In this document: positions 1 through 8,028 of the stretch, one piece after another
How positions within the stretch are numbered: position 1 is the stretch's first letter
How the letters are laid out: every line of letters starts with the position of its first letter
Assembly: GCF_030386795.1 (NCBI RefSeq)
Contig: NZ_JANUQM010000005.1
Location: forward strand, 62,001 to 126,000
Reading direction: 5' to 3'
Length of the DNA stretch: 64,000 nt
Source: Streptomyces sp. S.PNR 29
Lineage (GTDB): Bacteria > Actinomycetota > Actinomycetes > Streptomycetales > Streptomycetaceae
Translations under genes and position numbers: made by a program
Notes under the pieces: generated by a model
Told to the model about the DNA's origin: nothing
Seen by the model: only the letters and a program-made list of their open reading frames with translations
Database searches by the model: none

Positions 1-315
1 CGGCACCAGGTTGAACGCCTGGAACACGAAGCCGACGCGGTCGCGGCGCAGCAGGGTGAGGCGGCGGTCGTCGAGGGTGCTCAGGTCGGTGCCGCCGATG
101 TGGGCGGCGCCCGAGGTGAGAGTGTCCAGCCCGGCGGCGCAGTGCATCAGGGTGGACTTGCCCGAGCCCGACGGGCCCATGATCGCGGTGAAGCGGCCGG
201 CCGGGAACTCCACGCTGACGCCGTCGAGGGCGCGTACGGCGGTGTCTCCACCGCCGTACACCTTCACGGCGTCCACGACCCGGGCGGCAGCGCGCACGGT
301 GGTCGTCGTGGTCAT
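1..315 (-). CDS. ABC transporter ATP-binding protein, 5' part only (cut by window edge)
   Basis: The first 105 codons of an ABC ATPase are present; the gene runs out of the window at base 1. A Walker A motif (GPSGSGKST) is followed by the start of a LolD/MacB-like sequence reaching the Q-loop (VFQAFNLVP). This family energises export or lipoprotein/antimicrobial efflux together with an FtsX-like permease, which would lie to the left. The start ATG overlaps the stop of the upstream SHOCT gene by 4 bases (ATGA), so the two are translationally coupled. Walker B and signature motifs are outside the window, so activity cannot be judged. Family assignment is firm; substrate unknown. Confidence 0.9.
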   Translation of the reverse strand, partial: MTTTTTVRAAARVVDAVKVYGGGDTAVRALDGVSVEFPAGRFTAIMGPSGSGKSTLMHCAAGLDTLTSGAAHIGGTDLSTLDDRRLTLLRRDRVGFVFQAFNLVP

Positions 316-602
316 GCCGCACCGCCCCCGGTCGTACGGCCGAACTGCTCGTCCAGGACGGACAGCCGGCGCCAGTACTCGTCCTCGTCGATCTCGCCGG
401 AGGCGAAGCGGCGGCCGAGCACGGCGACGGGCGAGTCGCCGGACGGACGCGGGTCGTCCGGAGCGCGCCACGGTCCGCGGCGGCCGCGCCCGACGGTGCG
501 GCGCAGCACGGTCACGGCGCCGATCGCGACGACCGCCCAGAACAGCGGGAAGAGCAGGATCCACGGGCCGGGGCCGCCGTCCCAGTGCGCAAGGGTCTGC
601 AT
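312..602 (-). CDS. Small SHOCT-domain membrane protein
   Basis: A 96-residue protein. Residues about 12-34 form one hydrophobic segment, followed by a basic stretch and a C-terminal SHOCT-like motif (about 65-88: LGRRFASGEIDEDEYWRRL), the short helical module often found at the ends of small bacterial membrane proteins. It is the first gene of a minus-strand unit with the ABC ATPase, with a 4-base stop/start overlap. The function of SHOCT modules is poorly defined; oligomerisation or partner binding is usually proposed. Its promoter must lie in the 603-771 gap shared with the divergent TetR gene, so TetR control is plausible. Confidence 0.8.
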   Translation of the reverse strand: MQTLAHWDGGPGPWILLFPLFWAVVAIGAVTVLRRTVGRGRRGPWRAPDDPRPSGDSPVAVLGRRFASGEIDEDEYWRRLSVLDEQFGRTTGGGAA

Positions 603-743
603 GTCGGTTCATCTCCCGGATGTCGGTCTGTGGCTGTGCTGCTTCGAGACTCGCGCCGCGGAGGGCTCCGGGTCGTCGTACGGCCAGCGGCAGTCCACAT
701 ACCTCCCGGGGAGTACGCGGGGAGTGCCTGACTGCTCGACTTC

Positions 744-763
744 TGTAACTACTAGTATGTACA
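744..763. promoter_or_regulatory. Probable TetR operator overlapping a -10 region
   Basis: The 20-mer TGTAACTACTAGTATGTACA matches its own reverse complement at 16 of 20 positions: a perfect central TACTAGTA with TGTA/TACA outer arms. It sits just upstream of the TetR start at 772 and contains a -10-like TAGTAT (753-758). A repressor bound here would block its own transcription and could also affect the divergent SHOCT/ABC unit. The dyad is seen directly; binding by the adjacent TetR protein is inferred. Confidence 0.6.
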
Positions 764-771
764 GTGCGGGT

Positions 772-1338
772 ATGAGCACCTCGGAGCGACTGATCGAGTC
801 CACCCGCGAGCTGCTGTGGGAGCGCGGTTATGTGGGCACCAGCCCGAAGGCGATCCTGGAGCGGTCGGGCGCCGGGCAGGGCAGCATGTACCACCACTTC
901 AAAGGGAAGCCGGACCTCGCACTGGCCGCGATCCGGCGGACGGCCGAGGAGCTGCGAGCCACCGCCGAGGGAGTACTCGGCGGTCCGGGAACACCGTACG
1001 AGCGGATCGAGGCGTATCTGCTGCGTGAGCGTGACGTGCTGCGGGGCTGCCCGATCGGGCGGCTCACCATGGATCCGGACATCATCGCCAGCGACGAGCT
1101 GCGCGCCCCCGTGGACGAGACCCTCGACCGGATCCGGGAGCGGATCGCCGGGATCGTCGAGGAGGGCAAGGAGCAGGGCCAGTTCGCGCCCTCGCTGGAC
1201 GGCGAGGAGATCGCGGCAGCCGTCCTCGCCACCGTCCAGGGCGGGTATGTCCTCGCCCGCGCGTCCGGCTCACCCGCCGCGTTCGACACGGGTGTCCGGG
1301 GGCTGCTGTCCCTGCTGGCGCCCCGTTCCGCCGCCTGA
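772..1338 (+). CDS. TetR/AcrR-family transcriptional regulator
   Basis: A 188-residue protein with an N-terminal TetR helix-turn-helix (about residues 10-50; GQGSMYHHFKGK recognition-helix signature) and an all-helical ligand domain. The ATG at 772 is preferred over the one at 757 because the latter lies inside the operator dyad and -10-like sequence; either start would leave a very short leader. The next gene begins 10 bases after its stop and runs the same way, so it heads the DUF4865/hydrolase/tautomerase cassette, and it also faces the SHOCT/ABC genes. Ligand unknown. Confidence 0.9.
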   Translation: MSTSERLIESTRELLWERGYVGTSPKAILERSGAGQGSMYHHFKGKPDLALAAIRRTAEELRATAEGVLGGPGTPYERIEAYLLRERDVLRGCPIGRLTMDPDIIASDELRAPVDETLDRIRERIAGIVEEGKEQGQFAPSLDGEEIAAAVLATVQGGYVLARASGSPAAFDTGVRGLLSLLAPRSAA

Positions 1339-1348
1339 GGAGGCTTCG

Positions 1349-1927
1349 ATGCACGCCATGCAATACGAGCTCACCATGCCCGCCGACTACGACATGGACA
1401 TCATCCGGCGCCGGGTGTCCCGCATCGGGCATCTGCTGGACGAGTGGGAGGGCCTCGGCGCCAAGGCGTATCTGATGCGCGAGCGCGGGGTGGACGGCTC
1501 GCCGGTCAACCAGTACGCGCCGTTCTATCTGTGGGACACCGTGGAGGGCATGAACTCCTTCCTCTGGGGAGGCGCCTTCCAGGGGCTCAGCGACGACTTC
1601 GGACGGCCGTCGGTACGGCAGTGGACGGGTGTGGCGTACGAGGCGGGCGGCGGCTCTGCCGCGCGGGTGGCCGTGCGGCGGCGGCAACCGGTGCCGGACG
1701 CAGGGACGTTGTCCGGGGTGATGGAGGACGCGGTGCGCGAGACCGGGCGGCTGGCGGCCGAGGACGGTGCGGTGCTCGCGGCGGCGGCCGTGGACACGAG
1801 CCGCTGGGAGCTCGTCCACTTCTCGCTCTGGGAGCACGACGTGCCCAAGGCCGAGGGCGAGCTGTTCCGGGTGCTGCACCTGTCGGCGCCGGGGCTGGAC
1901 CGGCTGCGCCGGGGGCGTCAGTGGTGA
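1349..1927 (+). CDS. DUF4865 family protein
   Basis: A 192-residue protein matching the DUF4865 family: an N-terminal MQYELTMPADYDM-like segment, VDGSPVNQYAPFYLW and a GMNSFLWGG core. These proteins are commonly found beside TetR regulators and small tautomerases, and their biochemical role is unknown. No signal peptide or membrane segment is visible. The ATG lies 10 bases after the TetR stop. The 3' end overlaps the next start by 4 bases (GTGA at 1924-1927). The context suggests a role in small-molecule metabolism controlled by the TetR protein. Confidence 0.85.
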   Translation: MHAMQYELTMPADYDMDIIRRRVSRIGHLLDEWEGLGAKAYLMRERGVDGSPVNQYAPFYLWDTVEGMNSFLWGGAFQGLSDDFGRPSVRQWTGVAYEAGGGSAARVAVRRRQPVPDAGTLSGVMEDAVRETGRLAAEDGAVLAAAAVDTSRWELVHFSLWEHDVPKAEGELFRVLHLSAPGLDRLRRGRQW

Positions 1928-2853
1928 GCACGGTCCGCACGGTGCTGGGGGACGTGCCTCCGGGGCGGCTGGGCGTGTGCGACGCCCACGACCATCTGTT
2001 CTTCGGCAGTCCCCGACTGCCCGGGCAGGAGTTGAGGAGTGTGCCGGCGGCGCGGGCGGAACTGGCCGCGTTCCGGGAGCAGGGCGGGCGGACCGTGGTG
2101 CAGTGGACGCCGTACGGGCTGGGGCGGCGGGCCGCCGATCTGCCGCCGCTGTCCCGGGAGACCGGGGTGCACGTGGTGGCCGCGACGGGACTGCACCAGG
2201 CCGTTCACTACGACGACGAGACGCTCGCGCACCTGCGCGGCAGGCTCGCCGAGGTCTTCGTCTCCGAACTGACGGAGGGCATCGGGACCTCCGGGGTCCG
2301 CGCGGGGCTCGTCAAGGTCGCGGGCGGTTTCCACGCCCTCGACGCGCACGCCCGGTGGACCATGGCGGCGGCGGCCGAGGCCCATCACGCGACGGGAGCG
2401 CCGATCGCCGTGCACCTGGAGCTGGGCACCGGCGCCCTGGACGTGCTCGACCTGCTGTGCGGCGAGTCGGGGGTGCCGCCGCACCGGGTGATCCTGGGGC
2501 ACCTCAACCGCTCCCCCGACCTCGTGGTGCAGCGCCAGGCGGCCGAGTCGGGCTGTTATCTGGCGTTCGACGGACCGTCGCACGCCCACCACGCCACGGA
2601 CTGGCGGATGCCGGACGCCGTACGCGCCCTCGCCGACGCCGGGCACGGCGACCGGCTGCTCCTCGGCGGCGACACCACCACCGCCGCGGCCCGCTCGGTC
2701 AACGGCGGCCCGGGGATGCCGTATCTGCTGCGCCGGGTGCGGCCACGGCTCGAAGTGGCCCTGGGTGCGGAGCTGGTGGAGTGGATCCTGACCGCGAACC
2801 CGGCACGGGCCTTCGCCGTGGACTGGTCCCCGACCGGAGAGGGGAGCCGCTGA
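1924..2853 (+). CDS. Phosphotriesterase-like metal-dependent hydrolase (lactonase type)
   Basis: A 309-residue amidohydrolase-superfamily protein. The full phosphotriesterase ligand set is visible: HDH at residues 22-24, Lys131 (candidate carbamylated lysine, in LVKVAGG), His164 (VHLELG), His193 (ILGHLNRS) and Asp250 (LGGDTTT). Family members hydrolyse lactones, phosphotriesters or related esters in the cytoplasm; the substrate here is not predictable. The GTG at 1924 is chosen for its GTGA overlap with the upstream stop; a GTG at 1921 is the alternative. It sits in a TetR-led cassette between DUF4865 and a tautomerase-like frame, which hints at sequential processing of a lactone/enol compound. 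Confidence 0.85.
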   Translation: MSTVRTVLGDVPPGRLGVCDAHDHLFFGSPRLPGQELRSVPAARAELAAFREQGGRTVVQWTPYGLGRRAADLPPLSRETGVHVVAATGLHQAVHYDDETLAHLRGRLAEVFVSELTEGIGTSGVRAGLVKVAGGFHALDAHARWTMAAAAEAHHATGAPIAVHLELGTGALDVLDLLCGESGVPPHRVILGHLNRSPDLVVQRQAAESGCYLAFDGPSHAHHATDWRMPDAVRALADAGHGDRLLLGGDTTTAAARSVNGGPGMPYLLRRVRPRLEVALGAELVEWILTANPARAFAVDWSPTGEGSR

Positions 2854-2854
2854 C

Positions 2855-3194
2855 ATGCCTCCAGGTGCTGACCGGTCACGACGGCACACACAGCACGCTG
2901 CGCTGCGGCGACTACCTCGGTGTGCGCCGCGACGACGGCATCGTGTACGTCTCGATCACCATGCGGTCGGGCCGCACACCGGCACAGAAGCAGGCGCTGT
3001 ACCGGCGGATCGCCGAGCTCGCCGAGGAGCACGCGGGGACCGAGCCGCGGAACGTGTTCGTCACCGTGACCGAGAACGAGTCCGCCGACTGGTCACTCGG
3101 CCACGGTGTGGCGCAGTACCTCGTGTCCTCGGACCGCCCCCAGGTGTGCGGTGATCGAGCCGTCGCCGTCCGCCGCGGACGGTCCGCCCGGTGA
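2855..3194 (+). pseudogene. Tautomerase-family gene with an apparent frameshift after Met-Pro
   Basis: The frame ending at 3194 encodes a tautomerase-like protein (LQVLTGHDG, YVSITMRSGRTPAQKQALYRRIAELAEE, VFVTVTENESADWSLG). Tautomerases need Pro1 directly after the initiator Met. Here ATG CCT (2855-2860) stands two bases after the previous stop, but in a different frame; the body resumes in the other frame from the CTC at 2859. The expected Met-Pro-Leu-Gln reading would need about two more bases. Without it the first usable start is a GTG near 2865, giving 109 residues with no catalytic proline. It is either a recent inactivation or a base-call error; the rest of the frame is intact. Confidence 0.6.
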
Positions 3195-3244
3195 AGGAGC
3201 TCTGGTCCCCGTCGTCGTCGGTGCCTGGCCCTTCACCGAACAGC

Positions 3245-4249
3245 TCACTCGGAGATGCTCGGAAGCACCTTCTCAGTGATGCCGAGGAGAGCGCCGTCGT
3301 CCGGGAGGGCTCCGGAGGTGCTCCACACGGTGAGCTCGTAGTAGCCGCCCCGGTCGTCCCGGTCGAGGGCCACGGTCAGCGTCCTGGCCAAGGGGCCTTG
3401 TTCGACCGGCCCGCCGGATCCGCCGCTCCCGAGATCGATCTCCAGCTTCATGGTGTGATCCGAGGAGAACACCGCGGGCCGGCCGAGGACCGTGAGTGTC
3501 TTGACGTCCTTCTCGTCCCCGTACTTCATCAGCTTCACGTACTGGTCGATCGACAGCTCGTTGTAAGTGGCCGAGACGTTCACGGTGTACGTTTCGAACG
3601 CCACCTCGGCCTCCGGCTGGGCGACCTTGCCATCGGTCAGGGCAGCGGTGTTGCTGGTGCCGGAAGCAGTGGTCGCGGACTCTTCGGGGGTTCCGAGGAG
3701 CCTGGCCAGGTCCGGCCGGTTGAGCGCCTCGCACAGCTCTTCCCCGGTCACAGGGCGGGGCGTCTCCTTGTAGGCCTTCGGCAGTTCCTCGTGGTCCCCG
3801 GCCGAACACGAGGCGGGCTGCGAGGTGGTGTCTTCGGACGGCATCATGCGTGGGGCCAGCACCAGCGCGGCCCCGAGTGCCCCGAACAGGGCCACGGCCG
3901 CGAAGGCCTGGCCCCACGCGTTGGGCTCCTTCTCGGGCGTACGCGGGCCGGGACGCGGCCCGACTCCGGCCCGGGCCTGAACCTGGACCTGCGCCTCGGC
4001 GGCGGCATCGACCGCCGCCCCGTCTGCGGAGGCCGCCGGACCCGGCTTCCGGCGGGCGCGCAGTGCCCGGACCACCGCGTGGACGCGTAATGCGGTGAAC
4101 ACCAGGAACACCGCGCCGAGTCCGGCCGCGACCCGATCGTGATCGCGGACGGCGAGATACATGATGCGTACGCCGAGAACGGACCCGACCGCGATGAGCA
4201 GGGGCTCGCGGAGCCAGAACGGCAGGAGACGGAGGAGGAAACCGAGCAT
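3245..4249 (-). CDS. DUF6215-type membrane-anchored protein
   Basis: A 334-residue protein. Two or three hydrophobic segments lie near the N-terminus (about 1-25 and 37-60), then a charged Ala/Pro-rich linker, another hydrophobic segment (about 113-132), and a soluble C-terminal domain with GEELCEALNRPDLARLLGTPEE, as in DUF6215 proteins of Streptomyces. The C-terminal domain is probably extracytoplasmic. No function is known. It is transcribed toward the tautomerase frame and stands alone. Its start lies about 60 bases from the LysR remnant on the other strand, so a rearrangement at this edge is possible. Confidence 0.75.
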   Translation of the reverse strand: MLGFLLRLLPFWLREPLLIAVGSVLGVRIMYLAVRDHDRVAAGLGAVFLVFTALRVHAVVRALRARRKPGPAASADGAAVDAAAEAQVQVQARAGVGPRPGPRTPEKEPNAWGQAFAAVALFGALGAALVLAPRMMPSEDTTSQPASCSAGDHEELPKAYKETPRPVTGEELCEALNRPDLARLLGTPEESATTASGTSNTAALTDGKVAQPEAEVAFETYTVNVSATYNELSIDQYVKLMKYGDEKDVKTLTVLGRPAVFSSDHTMKLEIDLGSGGSGGPVEQGPLARTLTVALDRDDRGGYYELTVWSTSGALPDDGALLGITEKVLPSISE

Positions 4250-4308
4250 CCGGTGATCTCACCAGGGCAGGACCACATGCGCCGTGGTGGAGGCCACAGT
4301 TCCGGGTA

Positions 4309-4889
4309 CGGGCCACGGTCAGCGCCTGTCAGGCGCTGCTGCCCGGCCTGTTGGCCCCGTTCCGCGCCGCCCATCCCCAGGTGCGGCTGGATCTGCGGAC
4401 CGGTGACGCGGCGGCGCTGGCCCGGCTGGACGAGGGCGAGGTGGACGTGGCCGTGGCGGGGGTCCCGGCCCGGCTGCCCGAACCGCTGGTGAGCCGGACC
4501 GTGGCGGTGACGGAGCTGGTGCTCGTCACCGCGCGGGACCGGCGGATCCGGATCTCCGCGGCCCCTTCGTCCTCCCCCACCGCGGGCTGGTGCGCGAGGC
4601 CGCCGACCGCTGGTTCCGATCCCGCGGCACAGTGCCCGACGTGGCCTGCGAACCGGACGGTCACGAGGGGCTGCTGGCACTGGTCGCCCTGGGCTGCGGC
4701 ACCGGAGTGGTCCCCCGTCTGGTCCTGGAGCACAGCGCGGTGCGGGACGGGCTGGCGGTGCTGCCCGCCGATCCGGCACCGGAGCGGTTCCCGATCGGGC
4801 TGTGCGTGCGGCGGGCTGATCTGCGGGGGCCGTTGCTGGCGGCGCTGTGGAGTCTCACGGCACCCGCCGCCGCGACCAGTGGGGTCTGA
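4309..4889 (+). pseudogene. LysR-family regulator remnant (IlvY-like effector domain, truncated and frameshifted)
   Basis: Two frames together encode only the C-terminal effector-binding half of a LysR-type regulator. The first (to about 4545) reads VSACQALLPGLLAPFRAAHPQVRLDLRTG through LVTARDR; the second (from about 4548 to 4889) reads PDLRGPFVLPHRG through LLALVALGCGTGVVPRLVLEH and ends LLAALWSL. The N-terminal helix-turn-helix, about 90 residues, is missing upstream, where the DUF6215 gene begins on the other strand. The order and spacing resemble IlvY. Loss of the DNA-binding domain plus a frameshift mean it cannot be a functional regulator. Confidence 0.7.
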
Positions 4890-4905
4890 CCACCACAGGA
4901 GGCGA

Positions 4906-6147
4906 CTACGCCAGCGCCCCCAGCGGATCGTCCAGCACCGGCTGCCAGGCCAGTTCGGCCGCGCCGACCAGGCTGTTGTGGTCGAGGGTGCAGGCCAGGA
5001 TGGGGACGCCTCCGCTCTGGCCCCACAGGCTGCGGTCGGCGACGACGGCGCGCAGGCGGTCCGGGTCGGCGTCGAGGAGGGTGCGATGGAGGCCGCCGAG
5101 GATGATGCGGTCCGGGTTGAGGATGTTCACCAGTCCCGCGAGGCCGAGGCCGAGGCGGTCGATCAGGGCCTCGGTGGCGGTGCGGACGGTCACGTCGTCG
5201 TAGTGGTTGCGGATCAGGTCGATGGCCTGCTGGAGCAGCGAGACCTCGGGGCCCGGCTCGCGTCCGGCCGCCGTCAGCAGGGCCAGCGGGTCGGCCTCGA
5301 CGTCGAGGCAGCCGCGGCTGCCGCAGTGGCAGGGGCGTCCCTCGGGGTGGACGGTGAGATGGCCTACCTCCAGGGCGAGGCCCGAACTGCCCATGTGCAG
5401 ACGGCCGTCGAGGACCAGCGCACCGCCGACGCCCCGGTGCCCGGTGGCCACGCACAGCAGGTCGCGGGCGCCGCGCCCGGCCCCGTGCCGGTGTTCGGCG
5501 AGGGCGGCGAGGTTGACGTCGTTCGCGGCGAACGCGGGCCCGTCGATGCCGGCCGCGCGCACCTGCTCCTCGAAGATCCGGCGCACGGGCGCACCCGCCG
5601 GCCAGGCCAGGTGCAGCGGGTTCAGCGCCAGCCCTTCCGGTTCGGCCACCGCCGACGGCACGGCGAGCCCCGCGCCCACGCAGCGCCGCCCGGTCTGCCG
5701 CAGCAGTTCGGCGCCCGCCTCGACGACGGAGCCGAGCACCTTCGCCGGGTCGGCGTCGACGACCTCGCAGCCGGGCGCGGTGGCGACGATCCGTCCGCCG
5801 AGACCGACCAGCGCCGCCCGGAACCCGTCGGCGTGGACCTGCGCGGCGAGGGCGACCGGCCCGTCCTCGGCGACCGCGAGCCGGTGCGAGGGCCGGCCCT
5901 GGGAACCGGCGGCCGCTCCGGGCCGGGCGTCCACCCGGATCAGGCCCAGCGCCTCCAGCTCGGCGGCGACCGCCCCGGCCGTCGCCCGCGTCACGCCCAG
6001 CTCGGCGGTGAGCACGGCACGGGTCGGCGCGCGTCCGGTGTGCACCAGCTCCAGCGCGGGCCCGAGCGCGCCGCGCCCCCGGTCCAGCCGCGTCCTTGAG
6101 GTGGTCCCATCCCCCGTTGCCGACCGGGGGTCCGCCTTGCCGCTCAT
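4906..6147 (-). CDS. ROK-family transcriptional regulator/sugar kinase-like protein
   Basis: A 413-residue protein with an N-terminal winged helix (about residues 25-75; TRAVLTAELGVTRATAGAVAAEL) and a ROK sugar-kinase fold. EVGHLTVHPEG precedes the Cys motif CHCGSRGC that binds structural zinc in ROK proteins. Such proteins repress sugar uptake or catabolic genes and release DNA on binding a sugar. It lies 37 bases downstream of the alkB-like gene on the same strand, so the two may be co-transcribed. A good Shine-Dalgarno (GGGAGA) precedes the ATG. Target genes are unknown; the SIS/aldolase pair nearby is a candidate. Confidence 0.85.
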   Translation of the reverse strand: MSGKADPRSATGDGTTSRTRLDRGRGALGPALELVHTGRAPTRAVLTAELGVTRATAGAVAAELEALGLIRVDARPGAAAGSQGRPSHRLAVAEDGPVALAAQVHADGFRAALVGLGGRIVATAPGCEVVDADPAKVLGSVVEAGAELLRQTGRRCVGAGLAVPSAVAEPEGLALNPLHLAWPAGAPVRRIFEEQVRAAGIDGPAFAANDVNLAALAEHRHGAGRGARDLLCVATGHRGVGGALVLDGRLHMGSSGLALEVGHLTVHPEGRPCHCGSRGCLDVEADPLALLTAAGREPGPEVSLLQQAIDLIRNHYDDVTVRTATEALIDRLGLGLAGLVNILNPDRIILGGLHRTLLDADPDRLRAVVADRSLWGQSGGVPILACTLDHNSLVGAAELAWQPVLDDPLGALA

Positions 6148-6184
6148 GAGGGCGAGTCTCCCATGATCCGCAGGGTGTGGCGGC

Positions 6185-6826
6185 TCACCGGCCGCTGACC
6201 CTGAGCGTGATGTTCAGCCGCCCGGTCAGCCCCAACTCGGGCGGTGCCGTGCCCGCGTGCACTCTGGGCACGCCGTGGTAGGCGAGCCGGGAGGGCCCGC
6301 CGAAGACGAACAGGTCGCCGCTGCGCAGTTCGACGTCGGTGGAGGGCCGGCTTCGGGTCTCGGTGTTGCCGAACCGGAAGACGCAGGTGTCGCCCAGGCT
6401 CAGGGACACCACCGGCGCGTCGGACTTCTCGTCGCTGTCGCGGTGCATGCCCATGCGGGCGTCGGCGTCGTAGAAGTTGATCAGTGCGATGTCGTACGCC
6501 GCCACCGGTCCCCCGAGTGTGTCCCGCACCGCCCGGCGGCCCAGCTCCCCCAGCCACCGCGGGAACGGCTTCACCGGCGCGCCGTCGCCGTCGACGACGG
6601 TGCGGGCGTAGGCGTACGGGTACCAGTGCCAGCCGAGGCACACCTGCCGGGCGGTCATCGTGCCGCCGCCGGGGGTGCGGACCGTGCGCAGTCCGGCGGG
6701 CGGGCGAGCCCACTCCCGGCAGGCTTCGAGCAGCTCGCGCTGGTGCTCCGCGTCCAGCCAGTCCGGTACGTGCACCGCGCCGGGCGCGACCTCCGTACGC
6801 TCCCTGGGGAACAGCTCGGCGTCCAT
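6185..6826 (-). CDS. AlkB-family 2-oxoglutarate/Fe(II) dioxygenase
   Basis: A 213-residue protein with the AlkB signature: His128-x-Asp130 (MHRDSDE) and His184 (YHGV) bind iron, and Arg203 and Arg209 (RLNITLR) bind 2-oxoglutarate. AlkB enzymes oxidatively demethylate 1-methyladenine and 3-methylcytosine in DNA or RNA; some homologues act on other substrates. The ATG at 6826 is preferred because GGATGGA stands at a suitable distance; upstream ATGs exist at 6835 and 6907 but the longest version would run into the divergent rlmG gene. It is probably expressed with the ROK gene downstream. Confidence 0.88.
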   Translation of the reverse strand: MDAELFPRERTEVAPGAVHVPDWLDAEHQRELLEACREWARPPAGLRTVRTPGGGTMTARQVCLGWHWYPYAYARTVVDGDGAPVKPFPRWLGELGRRAVRDTLGGPVAAYDIALINFYDADARMGMHRDSDEKSDAPVVSLSLGDTCVFRFGNTETRSRPSTDVELRSGDLFVFGGPSRLAYHGVPRVHAGTAPPELGLTGRLNITLRVSGR

Positions 6827-6882
6827 GGGTTCCATCCTGCCCGACAGGCCCTGAGCTGCGGCTCGGCTAGCCTTGACGCACG

Positions 6883-8028
6883 ATGAACGACCGTATGACG
6901 ACGCCATGGGGCAAGCTGGCCCTCTCCCGCTTCCCCGAGGACCCGCGTGACCGGTTGCGCGCCTGGGACGCCTCGGACGAGTACCTCCTCAGGCACCTCG
7001 CGGAGGAGAAGGTGCCGCTGTCGGGCACGGTCGTGGTGCTCGGGGACCGCTGGGGCGCGCTGGCCACGGCGCTCGCGGCGCACCGGCCGGTGCAGATCAC
7101 CGACTCCTTCCTCGCGCAGGAGGCGACGCGCGCCAACCTCGCGCGGGCCGGCGCCGAGCCCGGCTCGGTGCAGCTGCTCACCACCCAGGACCCACCTCCC
7201 GGGCGGATCGACGTGCTGCTCGTGCGGGTGCCGAAGAGCCTGGCGCTGCTGGAGGACCAACTGCTGCGGCTGGCGCCCGCGGTGCACGAGGGCACGGCCG
7301 TGGTCGGCACCGGCATGGTGAAGGAGATCCACACCTCGACGCTGAAGCTGTTCGAGCGGATCCTCGGCCCGACCCGGACGTCCCTCGCCGAGAAGAAGGC
7401 CCGGCTCATCTTCTGCACCCCCGAGCCGTCACTCGACCGGCCCGCCAGCCCCTGGCCGTACACCTACACGCTCCCCGGCGGCATCGGCCCGGTCTCGGGA
7501 GGCACCGTCGTCAACCACGCGGGGGTCTTCTGCGCCGACCGGCTCGACATCGGCACCCGGTTCTTCCTCCAGCACCTGCCGAGCGGCCACGGTGCCCGGC
7601 GGGTGGTGGACCTGGGGTGCGGCAACGGTGTCGTCGGTACGGCGGTGGCGCTGGCCGATCCCGGGGCCGAGGTGCTGTTCGTCGACGAGTCGTTCCAGGC
7701 CGTGGCCTCGGCGGAGGCGACGTACGAGGCGAACGGGGTGGGGGGACACGCCGAGTTCCGGGTGGGGGACGGGCTGGCGGGCGTGCCGGACCGCAGTGTC
7801 GACCTCGTGCTCAACAACCCGCCGTTCCACTCCCACCAGGCGACGACCGATGCCACGGCGTGGCGGATGTTCACGGGCGCCCGGCGCGCGCTGCGGCCGG
7901 GCGGGGAGCTGTGGGTGATCGGCAACCGGCACCTCGGCTACCACGTCAAGCTGCGGCGTCTGTTCGGCAACAGCGAACTGGTGGCCGGCGACCCGAAGTT
8001 CGTGGTGCTGAAGGCCGTCAGAAAGTAG
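6883..8028 (+). CDS. rlmG: rRNA guanine-N2 methyltransferase, RlmG/RsmC type
   Basis: A 381-residue two-domain methyltransferase. The N-terminal half resembles the degenerate methyltransferase domain of RlmG/RsmC. The C-terminal half has the SAM-binding motif VVDLGCGNG (from residue 241) and the N2-guanine methyltransferase catalytic motif NNPPFH (311-316). These enzymes methylate a guanine in 23S (RlmG, G1835) or 16S (RsmC, G1207) rRNA. It starts 56 bases from the divergent alkB-like gene, sharing its promoter region, and its 3' end overlaps the convergent aldolase gene by 11 bases. RlmG versus RsmC specificity cannot be settled by eye. Confidence 0.85.
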   Translation: MNDRMTTPWGKLALSRFPEDPRDRLRAWDASDEYLLRHLAEEKVPLSGTVVVLGDRWGALATALAAHRPVQITDSFLAQEATRANLARAGAEPGSVQLLTTQDPPPGRIDVLLVRVPKSLALLEDQLLRLAPAVHEGTAVVGTGMVKEIHTSTLKLFERILGPTRTSLAEKKARLIFCTPEPSLDRPASPWPYTYTLPGGIGPVSGGTVVNHAGVFCADRLDIGTRFFLQHLPSGHGARRVVDLGCGNGVVGTAVALADPGAEVLFVDESFQAVASAEATYEANGVGGHAEFRVGDGLAGVPDRSVDLVLNNPPFHSHQATTDATAWRMFTGARRALRPGGELWVIGNRHLGYHVKLRRLFGNSELVAGDPKFVVLKAVRK

